Below, piece after piece: positions 18,832 to 28,824 of a DNA stretch of 64,000 nt. Positions within the stretch are counted from its first letter, which is position 1; each line of letters starts with the position of its first letter. The notes below the pieces were generated by a model. It ran no database searches, was not told the DNA's origin, and saw nothing but the letters and a program-made list of their open reading frames with translations. This DNA is from Clostridia bacterium (GTDB taxonomy: Bacteria; Bacillota; Clostridia; Oscillospirales; Acutalibacteraceae): the NCBI GenBank assembly GCA_017452785.1, contig JAFTLT010000034.1, forward strand, positions 62,001 through 126,000, written 5' to 3'. Both the position numbers and the translations under genes were made by a program.

Positions 18832-19518
18832 TTATTGATTGCTATACCAAGATGTGCTTACATCACCGAACAGAACTTTCCATTCTCCGTTTTCTTTAAA
18901 TACTAAAAATCCATCGGGATAGTAGAACGAGTCTTTACCGTCTTCACCCTCAACGGAAACATTGATATACAATAATCTGGCATCGGTTATCTTAAAATCA
19001 TCTTTATCATAGACATAATAAGCATACCAATCATACATTACATATTCTAAGCTTTCTATTTCATCTTTTGTTGGCTTATATTCACTTGTAATTTCGTATG
19101 TGATTTTTATGTTTTCACCACAATCATATCTGTCATAAGCATTTTCTATAAAATCATACATTTCATCTATCAACTCATCTTCAGACCATGTACCGTCTGC
19201 GTATTGATAGTCTTTCCAATATTCAGGTGCGATTGAAAGCATCTGTCTTGCATTATTTTTCTCTATGGCAGAAAAATAATCTTTTACAACACCCTTATAA
19301 CCGCCACCGCTTATTATGACTACAACAATAATTATCACTGCGATAACCGCTAATATCGGATAGATAAGCTTTTTATTAAATTTTTTTGGTGGCTTGTAGA
19401 ATGTTTGCTGCGCATTATCGTTTGAACCAACAGAAGGTAAACATTTTTCTCCACACTCAGGACAGAAACCAACATTATCAGGAATGCTTGTCCCACATTT
19501 TCCGCAATATTTTGACAT
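18832..19518 (-). CDS. Zinc-ribbon, single-TM protein of the T7SS locus (228 aa)
   Basis: An N-terminal zinc ribbon (CGKCG, FCPECG) is followed by one membrane helix near 50-71 (IYPILAVIAVIIIVVVIISG). The outer domain of about 150 residues is acidic and Tyr-rich (YFSAIEKNNARQMLSIAPEY), similar to NTF2-like or DUF4878-type small domains. It is encoded between the kinase and another zinc-ribbon protein, with gaps under 30 bases. Function unknown. Confidence 0.6.
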   Translation of the reverse strand: MSKYCGKCGTSIPDNVGFCPECGEKCLPSVGSNDNAQQTFYKPPKKFNKKLIYPILAVIAVIIIVVVIISGGGYKGVVKDYFSAIEKNNARQMLSIAPEYWKDYQYADGTWSEDELIDEMYDFIENAYDRYDCGENIKITYEITSEYKPTKDEIESLEYVMYDWYAYYVYDKDDFKITDARLLYINVSVEGEDGKDSFYYPDGFLVFKENGEWKVLFGDVSTSWYSNQ

Positions 19519-19532
19519 AAAACTCCTCCTGA

Positions 19533-20120
19533 CTATTTATTGATTTTAAAGCCGCAATTACCACAAAACATTGATGTTGCTTCCATTTTAGAGCCACATT
19601 CCGGACAAAACTTTATTTGAGCCGAGTTTACTGTAGAAGTGCTTGTAACATTAGAAGTATTTATATTGTTCAAGTTGTCAATGTATTTCTTGCTTGGCGT
19701 AAATTGCTTATCTTTACTACTTTTCACCACAAAAAATGATATAATAAACAAAGCAAAAGCAATCCATGTGCCGATAGAAATATTGCCGTCATCAAAATCA
19801 AACAGCTCTCCAAAATCGTTCTGAGAAACAAAACGAATGAGTGTAATTATCATAAATATGATGCCTGCACCTGATGCAGCTTTAAACATTTTGCCACCGT
19901 CAGAAAATGAAAATATAAGCATAAACAAACTTGGAACGAATATTGTGAGAGTAAACAAAACAACCCAATAACTAAATTCACCTTCAAACACATATTCAAC
20001 TACATCAAAAAAATTATCATCTGGGTGTCCAGGAAACAATCCGTCCCAAACATCAAAAACAGGAACAAAAATTACATTAGCTAAAGCCAGAACGGACAGT
20101 ATTATTTTCTTGGTTTTCAC
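19533..20120 (-). CDS. Multi-TM protein with C-terminal zinc ribbon
   Basis: A 195-residue protein with about four membrane helices (IILSVLALANVIFVPVFDVW, WVVLFTLTIFVPSLFMLIFS, GAGIIFMIITLIRFV and TWIAFALFIISFFVV). A C-terminal zinc ribbon (FCPECG, FCGNCG) follows. It is the only member of the operon with the ribbon at its end. Function unknown; probably part of the membrane assembly. Confidence 0.6.
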   Translation of the reverse strand: MKTKKIILSVLALANVIFVPVFDVWDGLFPGHPDDNFFDVVEYVFEGEFSYWVVLFTLTIFVPSLFMLIFSFSDGGKMFKAASGAGIIFMIITLIRFVSQNDFGELFDFDDGNISIGTWIAFALFIISFFVVKSSKDKQFTPSKKYIDNLNNINTSNVTSTSTVNSAQIKFCPECGSKMEATSMFCGNCGFKINK

Positions 20121-20142
20121 TATACTTTTCCCCCTTTGTTAA

Positions 20143-21240
20143 TCAATCATATAATGGCTGATTTTCCGTACCATCTAACTTCATCTTATACAAGTTAAAC
20201 GAGTCATCTTTATTCTGATATATAATCCAATCATCTGTAATATTGATATGCCAACTTCTGCAAGCATTCAGAATCTTAATAAATGACTCTCCGGATTCAC
20301 TTATCTTACAAATATTTCCGCTTTCACGATCAACAAAATATACAAAATCATCATAGACATTCAGTCCGTCTCCAACAAGAATATCGTTAAACTGCTGTTG
20401 ATTAGAACCATCAAAATTCATACTATGTAACACATCATTTTTATCGGTATAAAAAATTTTATCGCCACCGAAAGCAAAATTTTCAGGACAAAAATCTAAA
20501 ATATGTTTTTCATTTTTTCCATCGGTATCAATAATGGTTACACCCTTATAATTGTTATGTTGATTGTTGATTGAATCTGCCAAACTGAATACATACAATT
20601 TTTCACCATTGAACAATATTTTATCGGCATAAATATCTGATATCTTTTTTAACTTATCACCGTTAACCCCTTGCACAGATATTCCATCAGTATCATTAGA
20701 TTTAATATATATTCTCTTTCCATCGGTTTGAAACTTATATTGACTCCAAGTAGAATTTGGAATATCTGTAATATCTTCACCTTTTATATTCATAGATAAA
20801 TGTTTAGATAGAGTTCCAATGTATAATTTATTTCCCAAATAATACACTAAACCATGCGAAAGAGTAGAGTTGATACACTCTTTATTTTTACCATTAGAAA
20901 GTTTCTCCCTAAACAAAAAATCATCTTCAAAATAAAACAGCCATTCTCCATCTGTTGAAGCTATTGCACTGTTCATAATATTATTTGCAGTAAGTGTAAT
21001 TTCATTGTCGTTCGGAATGCTTTGTATGTAATTAATCATTTTAATGCCGATAACAGATAAAACTGCAATAATAATCAAGACAATTGCTGCAATTTTTACT
21101 TTGGGATTAATTTTCTTTGGTCTTGAATAAACTTTGCTTTCTTCAATGTTGTTTGATGATGTGATACCGGTTTTTGCTCCGCATTCAGGACAAAAAGTTA
21201 CTCCATCATTTATTTCTTTGCCACAGTTACCACAAAACAT
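20143..21240 (-). CDS. Zinc-ribbon, single-TM protein with DUF5050-like propeller
   Basis: A 365-residue protein: N-terminal zinc ribbon (FCGNCG, FCPECG), a membrane helix near 50-70 (KIAAIVLIIIAVLSVIGIKM), then repeats such as DKIFYTDKNDVLHSMNFDGS and DDFVYFVDRESGNICKIS. These are the beta-propeller repeats of the DUF5050 family. The propeller is expected outside the cell, where it may bind protein or glycan. Placed near the start of the T7SS operon. Confidence 0.7.
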   Translation of the reverse strand: MFCGNCGKEINDGVTFCPECGAKTGITSSNNIEESKVYSRPKKINPKVKIAAIVLIIIAVLSVIGIKMINYIQSIPNDNEITLTANNIMNSAIASTDGEWLFYFEDDFLFREKLSNGKNKECINSTLSHGLVYYLGNKLYIGTLSKHLSMNIKGEDITDIPNSTWSQYKFQTDGKRIYIKSNDTDGISVQGVNGDKLKKISDIYADKILFNGEKLYVFSLADSINNQHNNYKGVTIIDTDGKNEKHILDFCPENFAFGGDKIFYTDKNDVLHSMNFDGSNQQQFNDILVGDGLNVYDDFVYFVDRESGNICKISESGESFIKILNACRSWHINITDDWIIYQNKDDSFNLYKMKLDGTENQPLYD

Positions 21241-21253
21241 ATTTCACAACTCC

Positions 21254-21835
21254 TTATAACTGTTGTCCGCAACCAGTGCAGAACATCGCACCCGGATTTA
21301 TTTCCCTACCACAATTAGGACAAGCTCCGCTGCTTTGGGCTTCTGTCTTTTCTGTTTCCTCAACCGCAGGTGCTCCGATAACATTTCCGCACGAAGTGCA
21401 GAATTTATATCCGTTGGGAACAAAATTACCGCAGTTTTCACATTTTATAGCATTCTCGGGAACTTGAACAAATGATTGAACCTGAGGCATTTTTGTGCCA
21501 CAAGCATTGCAGAAAGAAGATGTGTAGGGGGCCTCGGCACCACAATTGGGGCAATTTGTTACACCTTTAGTTTCTTTAATCTGTTCCTTATATTGTTCTA
21601 TGTTATTCATTGCTTCAAAAATTGCGCTGATATATCCTGCTAAATTATCTTCGGGATAATCACGATTTGTTTCAAAATATGTTTTTCCAATTTGATAATA
21701 TAAATTATCAATTTTCTTTTCCTCTTCTGACACTAAAGAATTCAACTTGGTTACCGCTGCAAAATTCTTTGTAGACTGTGCAACATCCTGTCCTGCCTGT
21801 GAGAGTTTCTTGCTTAAATCATTAAAAAATGCCAT
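21254..21835 (-). CDS. Soluble protein with helical N-terminus and three zinc ribbons
   Basis: A 193-residue protein without a membrane helix. About 90 helical residues (MAFFNDLSKKLSQAGQDVAQ) are followed by three Cys4 ribbons: NCPNCG/FCNACG, KCENCG/FCTSCG and ACPNCG/FCTGCG. It may be a cytosolic hub for the other zinc-ribbon proteins in this operon. ATG 21835 follows AGGTAAGTAAAA. Function unknown. Confidence 0.65.
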   Translation of the reverse strand: MAFFNDLSKKLSQAGQDVAQSTKNFAAVTKLNSLVSEEEKKIDNLYYQIGKTYFETNRDYPEDNLAGYISAIFEAMNNIEQYKEQIKETKGVTNCPNCGAEAPYTSSFCNACGTKMPQVQSFVQVPENAIKCENCGNFVPNGYKFCTSCGNVIGAPAVEETEKTEAQSSGACPNCGREINPGAMFCTGCGQQL

Positions 21836-21864
21836 TTTTACTTACCTCTTTCTGATTTTTATTA

Positions 21865-22245
21865 TTAAATAATTGGATCGCTATCCAAAGTAATTACTTC
21901 CTCATAACCCATAACAATTACAGGATTAACTAAAATATTTAGCTCCGGAGGTATATTTTCGTCCTTTCTCTGCAAATACTGAAAAAAACGAGGATTTAAC
22001 AGTTTGTTTGCATAAAAATATTCTTTAGTTTGCTTATTAACCATACAGATTAATATTATTGATGTTAGTTGAGACCAAGTCATAACAAAATGACCATTTT
22101 CAATTGCTGATAGTCTGTTGCTTGATATACCGCATCTTGCCCCAAACTCTTTTTGCGACATATGAAGCAATTTCCTAATTTCAGGTAATTTTTGAGCTAA
22201 AGAAATACACATTTCTCTTTTCTCGGTTTTAGATAAATTAACCAC
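21865..22245 (-). CDS. XRE-family transcriptional regulator, first gene of the T7SS operon
   Basis: A 126-residue protein with a helix-turn-helix (MSQKEFGARCGISSNRLSAI) and a helical C-terminal part. The start is GTG at 22245, six bases after AAGGAGG; an earlier ATG at 22287 overlaps the recombination site and lacks a ribosome site. It heads the T7SS operon and lies 35 bases from the recombination site at 22280-22310, so it would be the first gene read from the promoter after inversion. It may adjust its own operon. Confidence 0.85.
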   Translation of the reverse strand: MVNLSKTEKREMCISLAQKLPEIRKLLHMSQKEFGARCGISSNRLSAIENGHFVMTWSQLTSIILICMVNKQTKEYFYANKLLNPRFFQYLQRKDENIPPELNILVNPVIVMGYEEVITLDSDPII

Positions 22246-22279
22246 ATAAATCCTCCTTACTGGCTTATTTGCTTTTATC

Positions 22280-22310
22280 AAAATCATATAGTTTCTTACT
22301 ATATGATTTT
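22280..22310. repeat. lox-like recombination site, copy 1
   Basis: Arms AAAATCATATAG and CTATATGATTTT (perfect 12-bp inverted repeat) flank the 7-base spacer TTTCTTA. The 12-7-12 layout is that of tyrosine recombinase core sites. The spacer is asymmetric and gives the site a direction, opposite to copy 2. Confidence 0.85.
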
Positions 22311-22360
22311 AAGGCTTAAAAACTCGTAATATGGGGAGGTTTATGGTTTATTTGTTTTCT

Positions 22361-22374
22361 TTTGACCCCTTAAA
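22361..22374 (+). repeat. Possible arm-type site, copy 1
   Basis: TTTGACCCCTTAAA lies at the 3' end of the recombinase gene. It recurs with one change at 23521-23534 just before its 5' end, in the same orientation. Short repeats inside the core sites are typical arm-type binding sites of Int-family recombinases. Confidence 0.35.
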
Positions 22375-22375
22375 C

Positions 22376-23500
22376 CTATGCCAGCAATTCCATATAACTT
22401 CTTTTGAGTTCAAGAGATGGGTGGACATAACGCTCTAATGTAACCTTTACATTTGAATGTCCTAATAGTTCGGATAACGTTTTAGGGTCAAAGCCGATTT
22501 CTATACAATGTGTTGCGAAAGTATGCCTCAATGCATGAAAAGAATAGGGATATAAGCCACATTCATCCAAAATCTTTTTATATTTTGCATAATAAGTTCT
22601 TGGTTCAATATACTCATATGAACCTGTTAAAAAATACGCATCCTCATATTTGATGTAATGTTGTTTTTCTTTTATAGCTTTTATCAGAAAATCAGGTAAA
22701 GGAATTAACCTGTCACTAGAAAGCGTTTTGGGAGAATCAATTATTATTTTTGTTTTTTGAGTTGCATTCTGTGATGTATCATATATTCGAGACATCGTTT
22801 TATTTATATGAAGCGTTCGTGTTTCAATATTTATATCATTCCACCGCAAAGCGCAAAGTTCGCCTATGCGTATACCGGTATATAAACACAAATATACCCC
22901 AAAGGCATAAAGTGAGTCACTTTTTAATGTATAGTGTGTCAGCGTAGCTACATCATCCTTTTTTAATATTTGTATTTTATTTTTTGTACTTCTGGGAAGT
23001 GAAAATTGTAAAACTTCTTCATTTATCAAAGATTTATCGATACCATACTTTAAAATGAGTTTCAAAATTGACAGCATATCCTTCACACTTTTATTTGACA
23101 GACCGCCTGTTCCGTCTAAACGGCCTTCTACCAGTTTGCGATATGCAAAGTTTTCGATATCAACAGATGATAATGTCGCAGACTGATATTTTCCTAATGC
23201 CGGTAATATATGAGCATTGATTATATTTTTATAATGAGCATAAGTTGATTCTTTGACCCTGAATTTCTCTTGGATTAAAAAAGCTTCAATTATATCCACA
23301 AACAAAACATTGTTTATCTTAAGCACTTCAGAAATTTTCTTTTGTGTTAGTATGTCTTCTCTTTTTTCTTTTACTTCCCTATAGGTTTTTCCGTATACTG
23401 ATGCCCACACTGCATTTCCTGTAGCATCCTTGCTTTTGATGTATCGAGCCTCATATCGTCCATCTTTTCTTTTTTTTATATTTTCACCGTGTTTAGCCAT
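22376..23500 (-). CDS. Tyrosine recombinase, probable DNA invertase
   Basis: A 374-residue Int-family protein: N-terminal AP2-like arm-binding part (KRKDGRYEARY), SAM-like core-binding part, and catalytic domain with R211 (GIRIGELCALRW), H322-x-x-R325 (HALRH), H348 (LLGHSNV) and nucleophile Y358 (LERYVHP). All catalytic residues are present. ATG 23500 follows AAGGAGG. It resembles integrases of Tn916-type elements, but no excision gene is adjacent and its gene alone is bracketed by inverted lox-like sites, which points to site-specific inversion. Confidence 0.9.
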   Translation of the reverse strand: MAKHGENIKKRKDGRYEARYIKSKDATGNAVWASVYGKTYREVKEKREDILTQKKISEVLKINNVLFVDIIEAFLIQEKFRVKESTYAHYKNIINAHILPALGKYQSATLSSVDIENFAYRKLVEGRLDGTGGLSNKSVKDMLSILKLILKYGIDKSLINEEVLQFSLPRSTKNKIQILKKDDVATLTHYTLKSDSLYAFGVYLCLYTGIRIGELCALRWNDINIETRTLHINKTMSRIYDTSQNATQKTKIIIDSPKTLSSDRLIPLPDFLIKAIKEKQHYIKYEDAYFLTGSYEYIEPRTYYAKYKKILDECGLYPYSFHALRHTFATHCIEIGFDPKTLSELLGHSNVKVTLERYVHPSLELKRSYMELLA

Positions 23501-23520
23501 TTTCTAAACCTCCTTAAAAA

Positions 23521-23534
23521 TTTGACCCTTTAAA
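23521..23534 (+). repeat. Possible arm-type site, copy 2
   Basis: TTTGACCCTTTAAA, one mismatch from 22361-22374. A related GACCCCTAAAGTCAAAT element overlaps next to it, forming an AATTTGAC/GTCAAATT inverted repeat upstream of the recombinase start. Confidence 0.35.
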
Positions 23535-23588
23535 AGACCCCTAAAGTCAAATTCTCATATAAAATTCGACATATTTTTATAAAAAGGG

Positions 23589-23617
23589 TTGCAATTCTTA
23601 ATTCTCTTTGATATAAT
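23589..23617 (+). promoter_or_regulatory. Sigma-A promoter inside the invertible segment (currently pointing away from the T7SS)
   Basis: TTGCAA (23589-23594), a 17-bp spacer, and an extended -10 TGATATAAT ending at 23617. It faces outward across the site at 23663. In this orientation it would make only a short RNA that stops at the hairpin at 23720-23759. Confidence 0.8.
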
Positions 23618-23662
23618 TATCTCGAAATTAAGCACAAAACATATCATTTTGGAATACTTTTA

Positions 23663-23693
23663 GCAATCATATAGTAAGAAACTATATGATTTT
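23663..23693. repeat. lox-like recombination site, copy 2
   Basis: Arms GCAATCATATAG and CTATATGATTTT with spacer TAAGAAA, the reverse complement of the copy 1 spacer TTTCTTA. Only the two outermost bases of the left arm differ from the inverse of copy 1. Confidence 0.85.
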
Positions 23694-23719
23694 CTTTTTT
23701 TGTGTTCTTATAAAAAAAG

Positions 23720-23759
23720 AACCACTTTGTTTTTGGTGATACCATTGTACAAAGTGGTT
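23720..23759. terminator. Bidirectional terminator after the invertible promoter
   Basis: AACCACTTTGT pairs with ACAAAGTGGTT (11 bp), with T-rich tails on both strands (TTTGTG on plus, CTTTTTTTATA on minus). It insulates the plus-strand genes from the invertible promoter. Confidence 0.8.
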
Positions 23760-23909
23760 TTTGTGTTGTCTAATGTGTGGATATAAAAGTAGTAACCAAA
23801 ACTGGTTATTTGTCACATTTATAAATTTATTGTATAAACAATAAAAGCGAAATTAATATAGGAAGTAAGTTTTTTGATATTCTAAACTCCAGTTGCATAC
23901 ATCAAATTA

Positions 23910-23938
23910 TGGACTTTTTTGTAAAAATATGCTATTAT
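23910..23938 (+). promoter_or_regulatory. Promoter for the plus-strand gene pair
   Basis: TGGACT, 17-bp spacer, TATTAT. The -10 is good and the -35 weak. It lies about 30 bases before the GTG start at 23969. Confidence 0.5.
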
Positions 23939-23968
23939 ATAGGCAACAAAATCAAGGGATGATGAAAT

Positions 23969-24328
23969 GTGAATTTAAAAATAACTATAATGGGAGATTG
24001 CATTACAGATGATGACATAATTAAGTTAAATGAGATATCATCTGACTGCTATTATTCAAAAACTCTACACAGGGGACTGGCGTTACCACCTGAATTTGTA
24101 ATGATTGTTATAGAGTTGCTTCAAAACATCGGTTATAGTGCCGCATATGATTTAATAAAAGTCTCTGTACTTTCAATTGTTTCGAAAATATCAAATTCCT
24201 TAAAAAAAGAAACACGTGTCATCGTAATAAACGGAGATAAGAGGTCGGAGATTATCTTACCTTTTAATGTAACAGAGGAACAAAAGAATAAACTTGTTGA
24301 TGCGGCAATAGAAAAGTGGAGAAGATAA
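23969..24328 (+). CDS. Unknown 119-residue protein
   Basis: GTG start at 23969 after AAGGGATGATG. The protein begins MNLKITIMGDCITDDDIIKL, has a helix with LPPEFVMIVIELLQNIGYSA, then a strand-rich end (RVIVINGDKRSEIILPFNV). The shape recalls small effector-associated domains in bacterial conflict systems, but I do not recognise it. Its stop is four bases before the metallopeptidase start, so the two form an operon. Confidence 0.65.
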   Translation: MNLKITIMGDCITDDDIIKLNEISSDCYYSKTLHRGLALPPEFVMIVIELLQNIGYSAAYDLIKVSVLSIVSKISNSLKKETRVIVINGDKRSEIILPFNVTEEQKNKLVDAAIEKWRR

Positions 24329-24331
24329 AAA

Positions 24332-25471
24332 ATGACTGCAAAAGAGCTTCTTACAGCCATTCAGTTATCTGGTGATAAGGTAAACAAAAATACTGAGTTT
24401 CTGGAATTAGCAGAAAGGGACAGTGACCTTTTTGATAAAAAATTTGTCAATGATTACATTAAATCAAAATACAGTCGATTGCCAACCGATTTTCAAAATT
24501 CGCATTTTTATGATATTATTGATGAATCGTTTTCTGTATTAAAAAACATTGTATTGAATTTTAATATTAATTTTGATGGACAAACTATTGAACCTTGTGA
24601 TATCCCGCTTTTTGGAACCGCCGATTTCAAAGAGTTTAATGCTTTTGTGGAAACATCGGATAGTGAACCGGTTATAGTGTTTAATGAGGGACTTTTAATG
24701 TTCACTCAAAAGTTAATGGAAATTTACACAATGGAACATTGGCTTAGAGCAAGAAACAAAATGACAGAACAGATGGAACATTTGCTGACACTGAATTTTT
24801 TTGACATTATGTTTTGTTTTCATTTGTTTTCAAATGCTTACTATGCTATTCCTTTAGCGTGGTGCAATATTGAAGATTTAAATGATGTTGGTTCTCCTGA
24901 AAAACTTTATGAACTAGAGTCACCATTTGACGAACATATTGGAAAGCAGGATTACATGATATTTGAATATGAAATAAGTTTATCAACCTATCTGTGGATT
25001 GCCGCCCATGAATATTCACACATAGTTTTAGGGCATTTGAAAGATAATAATGATACAACTAGACTTAATCTTAATGAAGTTGAAGTCGACAAAATTATTT
25101 TAAATAGAAAACAGGAGTTTGACGCAGATTTGTTAGGGGCTATAATAACTTTAGAAAGTGATTCTTCAAATTTTCTAGCAAATGGCATATACTTTGCTCT
25201 GACTTGTTTAATGCTAAGTTCCATTGGTAACAGTGAAAACCCTCACAGTGAATACCCTCCTGTAAGAGATAGACTAAATAACATCTTTAATAACATAGCA
25301 GTATCTTCAAATTATTCTTTAAGCAATTACATGAATGTCGATGCGGTATTTTCACGAAAATATCAAGCTTTCGAGATATTGTTGCATAGAATTAAAGAAA
25401 ATAATATTTCTTTTTCATCAATTCAAGAAATGCAACACTATATCTATAAGGTATATCCTTTGGAGAATTAA
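24332..25471 (+). CDS. Gluzincin-type zinc metallopeptidase, M48-like
   Basis: A 379-residue protein with zinc motif HEYSH (AAHEYSHIVLGHL) and a downstream Glu in KQEFDADLLGA, the third-ligand pattern of M48-like gluzincins. There is no signal peptide or clear membrane helix, so it is likely cytosolic. The N-terminal 200 residues are unrecognised. It is paired with the unknown 119-residue protein; an unknown sensor domain with a metallopeptidase may be a stress or defence pair. Ends convergent with the TnpV gene. Confidence 0.7.
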   Translation: MTAKELLTAIQLSGDKVNKNTEFLELAERDSDLFDKKFVNDYIKSKYSRLPTDFQNSHFYDIIDESFSVLKNIVLNFNINFDGQTIEPCDIPLFGTADFKEFNAFVETSDSEPVIVFNEGLLMFTQKLMEIYTMEHWLRARNKMTEQMEHLLTLNFFDIMFCFHLFSNAYYAIPLAWCNIEDLNDVGSPEKLYELESPFDEHIGKQDYMIFEYEISLSTYLWIAAHEYSHIVLGHLKDNNDTTRLNLNEVEVDKIILNRKQEFDADLLGAIITLESDSSNFLANGIYFALTCLMLSSIGNSENPHSEYPPVRDRLNNIFNNIAVSSNYSLSNYMNVDAVFSRKYQAFEILLHRIKENNISFSSIQEMQHYIYKVYPLEN

Positions 25472-25531
25472 TATATAAAAAAGTCCTGCAAAAATTAATA
25501 GAACAATCATTTGGTACTATTATATTTATGC

Positions 25532-25897
25532 TCATACATATATCCATTCTGTACATATAATTTCTCTTGCTCGTGCCTCGATATTCTGCATACGACATAC
25601 CCATTCCATTTGGTCCTGCTCCTTCAACTGTTCAGTTACACCTTCAAACTCTTTCATCTGTTCGACAAGAGTATAAAACATCTGTTGTGCCTGAGTATCA
25701 ATATCAGCGAGATACTGCCACAGTTTGCCTTCGGCTAACAAGGTTGTGAATACAACTTTCTTGTGATTCAGAAGATAATCTTTGTGCAGCATACCCCATT
25801 TATCGAGAGTGATATTTGCTTCTTCGGGCGGAAGTGTAAGGTTCGGAATTTTGTAATCTCCAACCTGACGATACATAATTGAATTTTTGTTTGACAT
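25532..25897 (-). CDS. tnpV: TnpV-family transposon-encoded protein
   Basis: A 121-residue protein matching the TnpV family: GDYKIPNLTLPPEE, GKLWQYLADIDTQAQQMF, LKEQDQMEWVCRMQNIEARA and a final TEWIYV. TnpV proteins are carried by Tn4451-like and other clostridial mobile elements; their exact role is unknown. ATG 25897 follows AAGGAGAATG. No transposase or serine recombinase is adjacent, so this is an isolated remnant of an element. Confidence 0.85.
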   Translation of the reverse strand: MSNKNSIMYRQVGDYKIPNLTLPPEEANITLDKWGMLHKDYLLNHKKVVFTTLLAEGKLWQYLADIDTQAQQMFYTLVEQMKEFEGVTEQLKEQDQMEWVCRMQNIEARAREIICTEWIYV

Positions 25898-26225
25898 AAT
25901 TACATTCTCCTTTAATTTAGTAGTTTTATTCTACCTCATAACAGGAGGATAGTCGAATGTGTGGATTAAATAAAAAAGAGAGAAACCTGAAATTCATCAA
26001 GTTTCTCTCATTTTTTTGTCTTAACCGTGCCTAATAAGTGATTTTTAAATTACTTCCTTATCACTCATTGGCTTTCGCACAAAAGGTGTTTATTTTTAAC
26101 TAAGTGTGCCTTGCGGCACGTGAAGTGCACCTGCGGTGCGTGAAGTGATATCCCTCACCGTGAAGTGCCTGCGGGCGTGAGTGGCACACTTACTTCGCTC
26201 AGACAAAGTCCAAATTTCACTAAAA
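25898..26225. other. Intergenic region before the ATP synthase terminator
   Basis: No gene seen. It contains a hairpin (GAGAAACCTGAAATTCATCA region, 25979-26009, with GAGAAAC/GTTTCTC arms) and, from 26085, a chain of short hairpins separated by GTGAAGTG. Confidence 0.5.
26110..26205. repeat. Array of short hairpins joined by GTGAAGTG
   Basis: GTGCC-TTGC-GGCAC, GCACC-TGC-GGTGC and GCC-TGCG-GGC hairpins are each followed by GTGAAGT or GTGAGTG. A related array with AATGAAGT linkers lies at 35085-35188. This looks like a dispersed intergenic repeat. Confidence 0.5.
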
Positions 26226-26272
26226 AATCAACCTTCTATCGAATACTTATGTTCAGAACTGAAGGTTGATTT
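26226..26272 (-). terminator. Terminator of the ATP synthase operon
   Basis: On the minus strand AATCAACCTTC pairs with GAAGGTTGATT (11 bp), followed by TTTTAG. It lies 22 bases after the atpC stop. Confidence 0.8.
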
Positions 26273-26294
26273 AATTATTTTATAACAGAAGCAT

Positions 26295-28820
<2,526 letters not shown>

Positions 28821-28824
28821 AAGC

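Larger units (their letters stand above)
22280..23693. other. Putative invertible DNA segment carrying recombinase and promoter
   Basis: A 1.41-kb segment bounded by two 31-bp sites that are reverse complements of each other at 29 of 31 positions, including the whole spacer. Sites in opposite orientation give inversion, not excision. Inside lie the recombinase gene and an outward sigma-A promoter at 23589-23617. In the shown orientation the promoter runs into a terminator at 23720; after inversion it would map to about 22356-22384 on the minus strand, pointing at the T7SS operon. Confidence 0.75.

Noticed and set aside
22280-22310. Palindrome as a transcription terminator or XRE operator
   Set aside because: AT-rich stem without a T-run in the needed direction, and a near-exact inverse copy exists 1.4 kb away with conserved spacer, which fits recombination better.
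22376-23500. Recombinase as integrase of a larger integrative element spanning the T7SS locus
   Set aside because: Its lox-like sites bracket only its own gene and are in inverted, not direct, orientation. No xis or direct att repeats were seen. Not fully excluded, since relaxase and TnpV genes are nearby.
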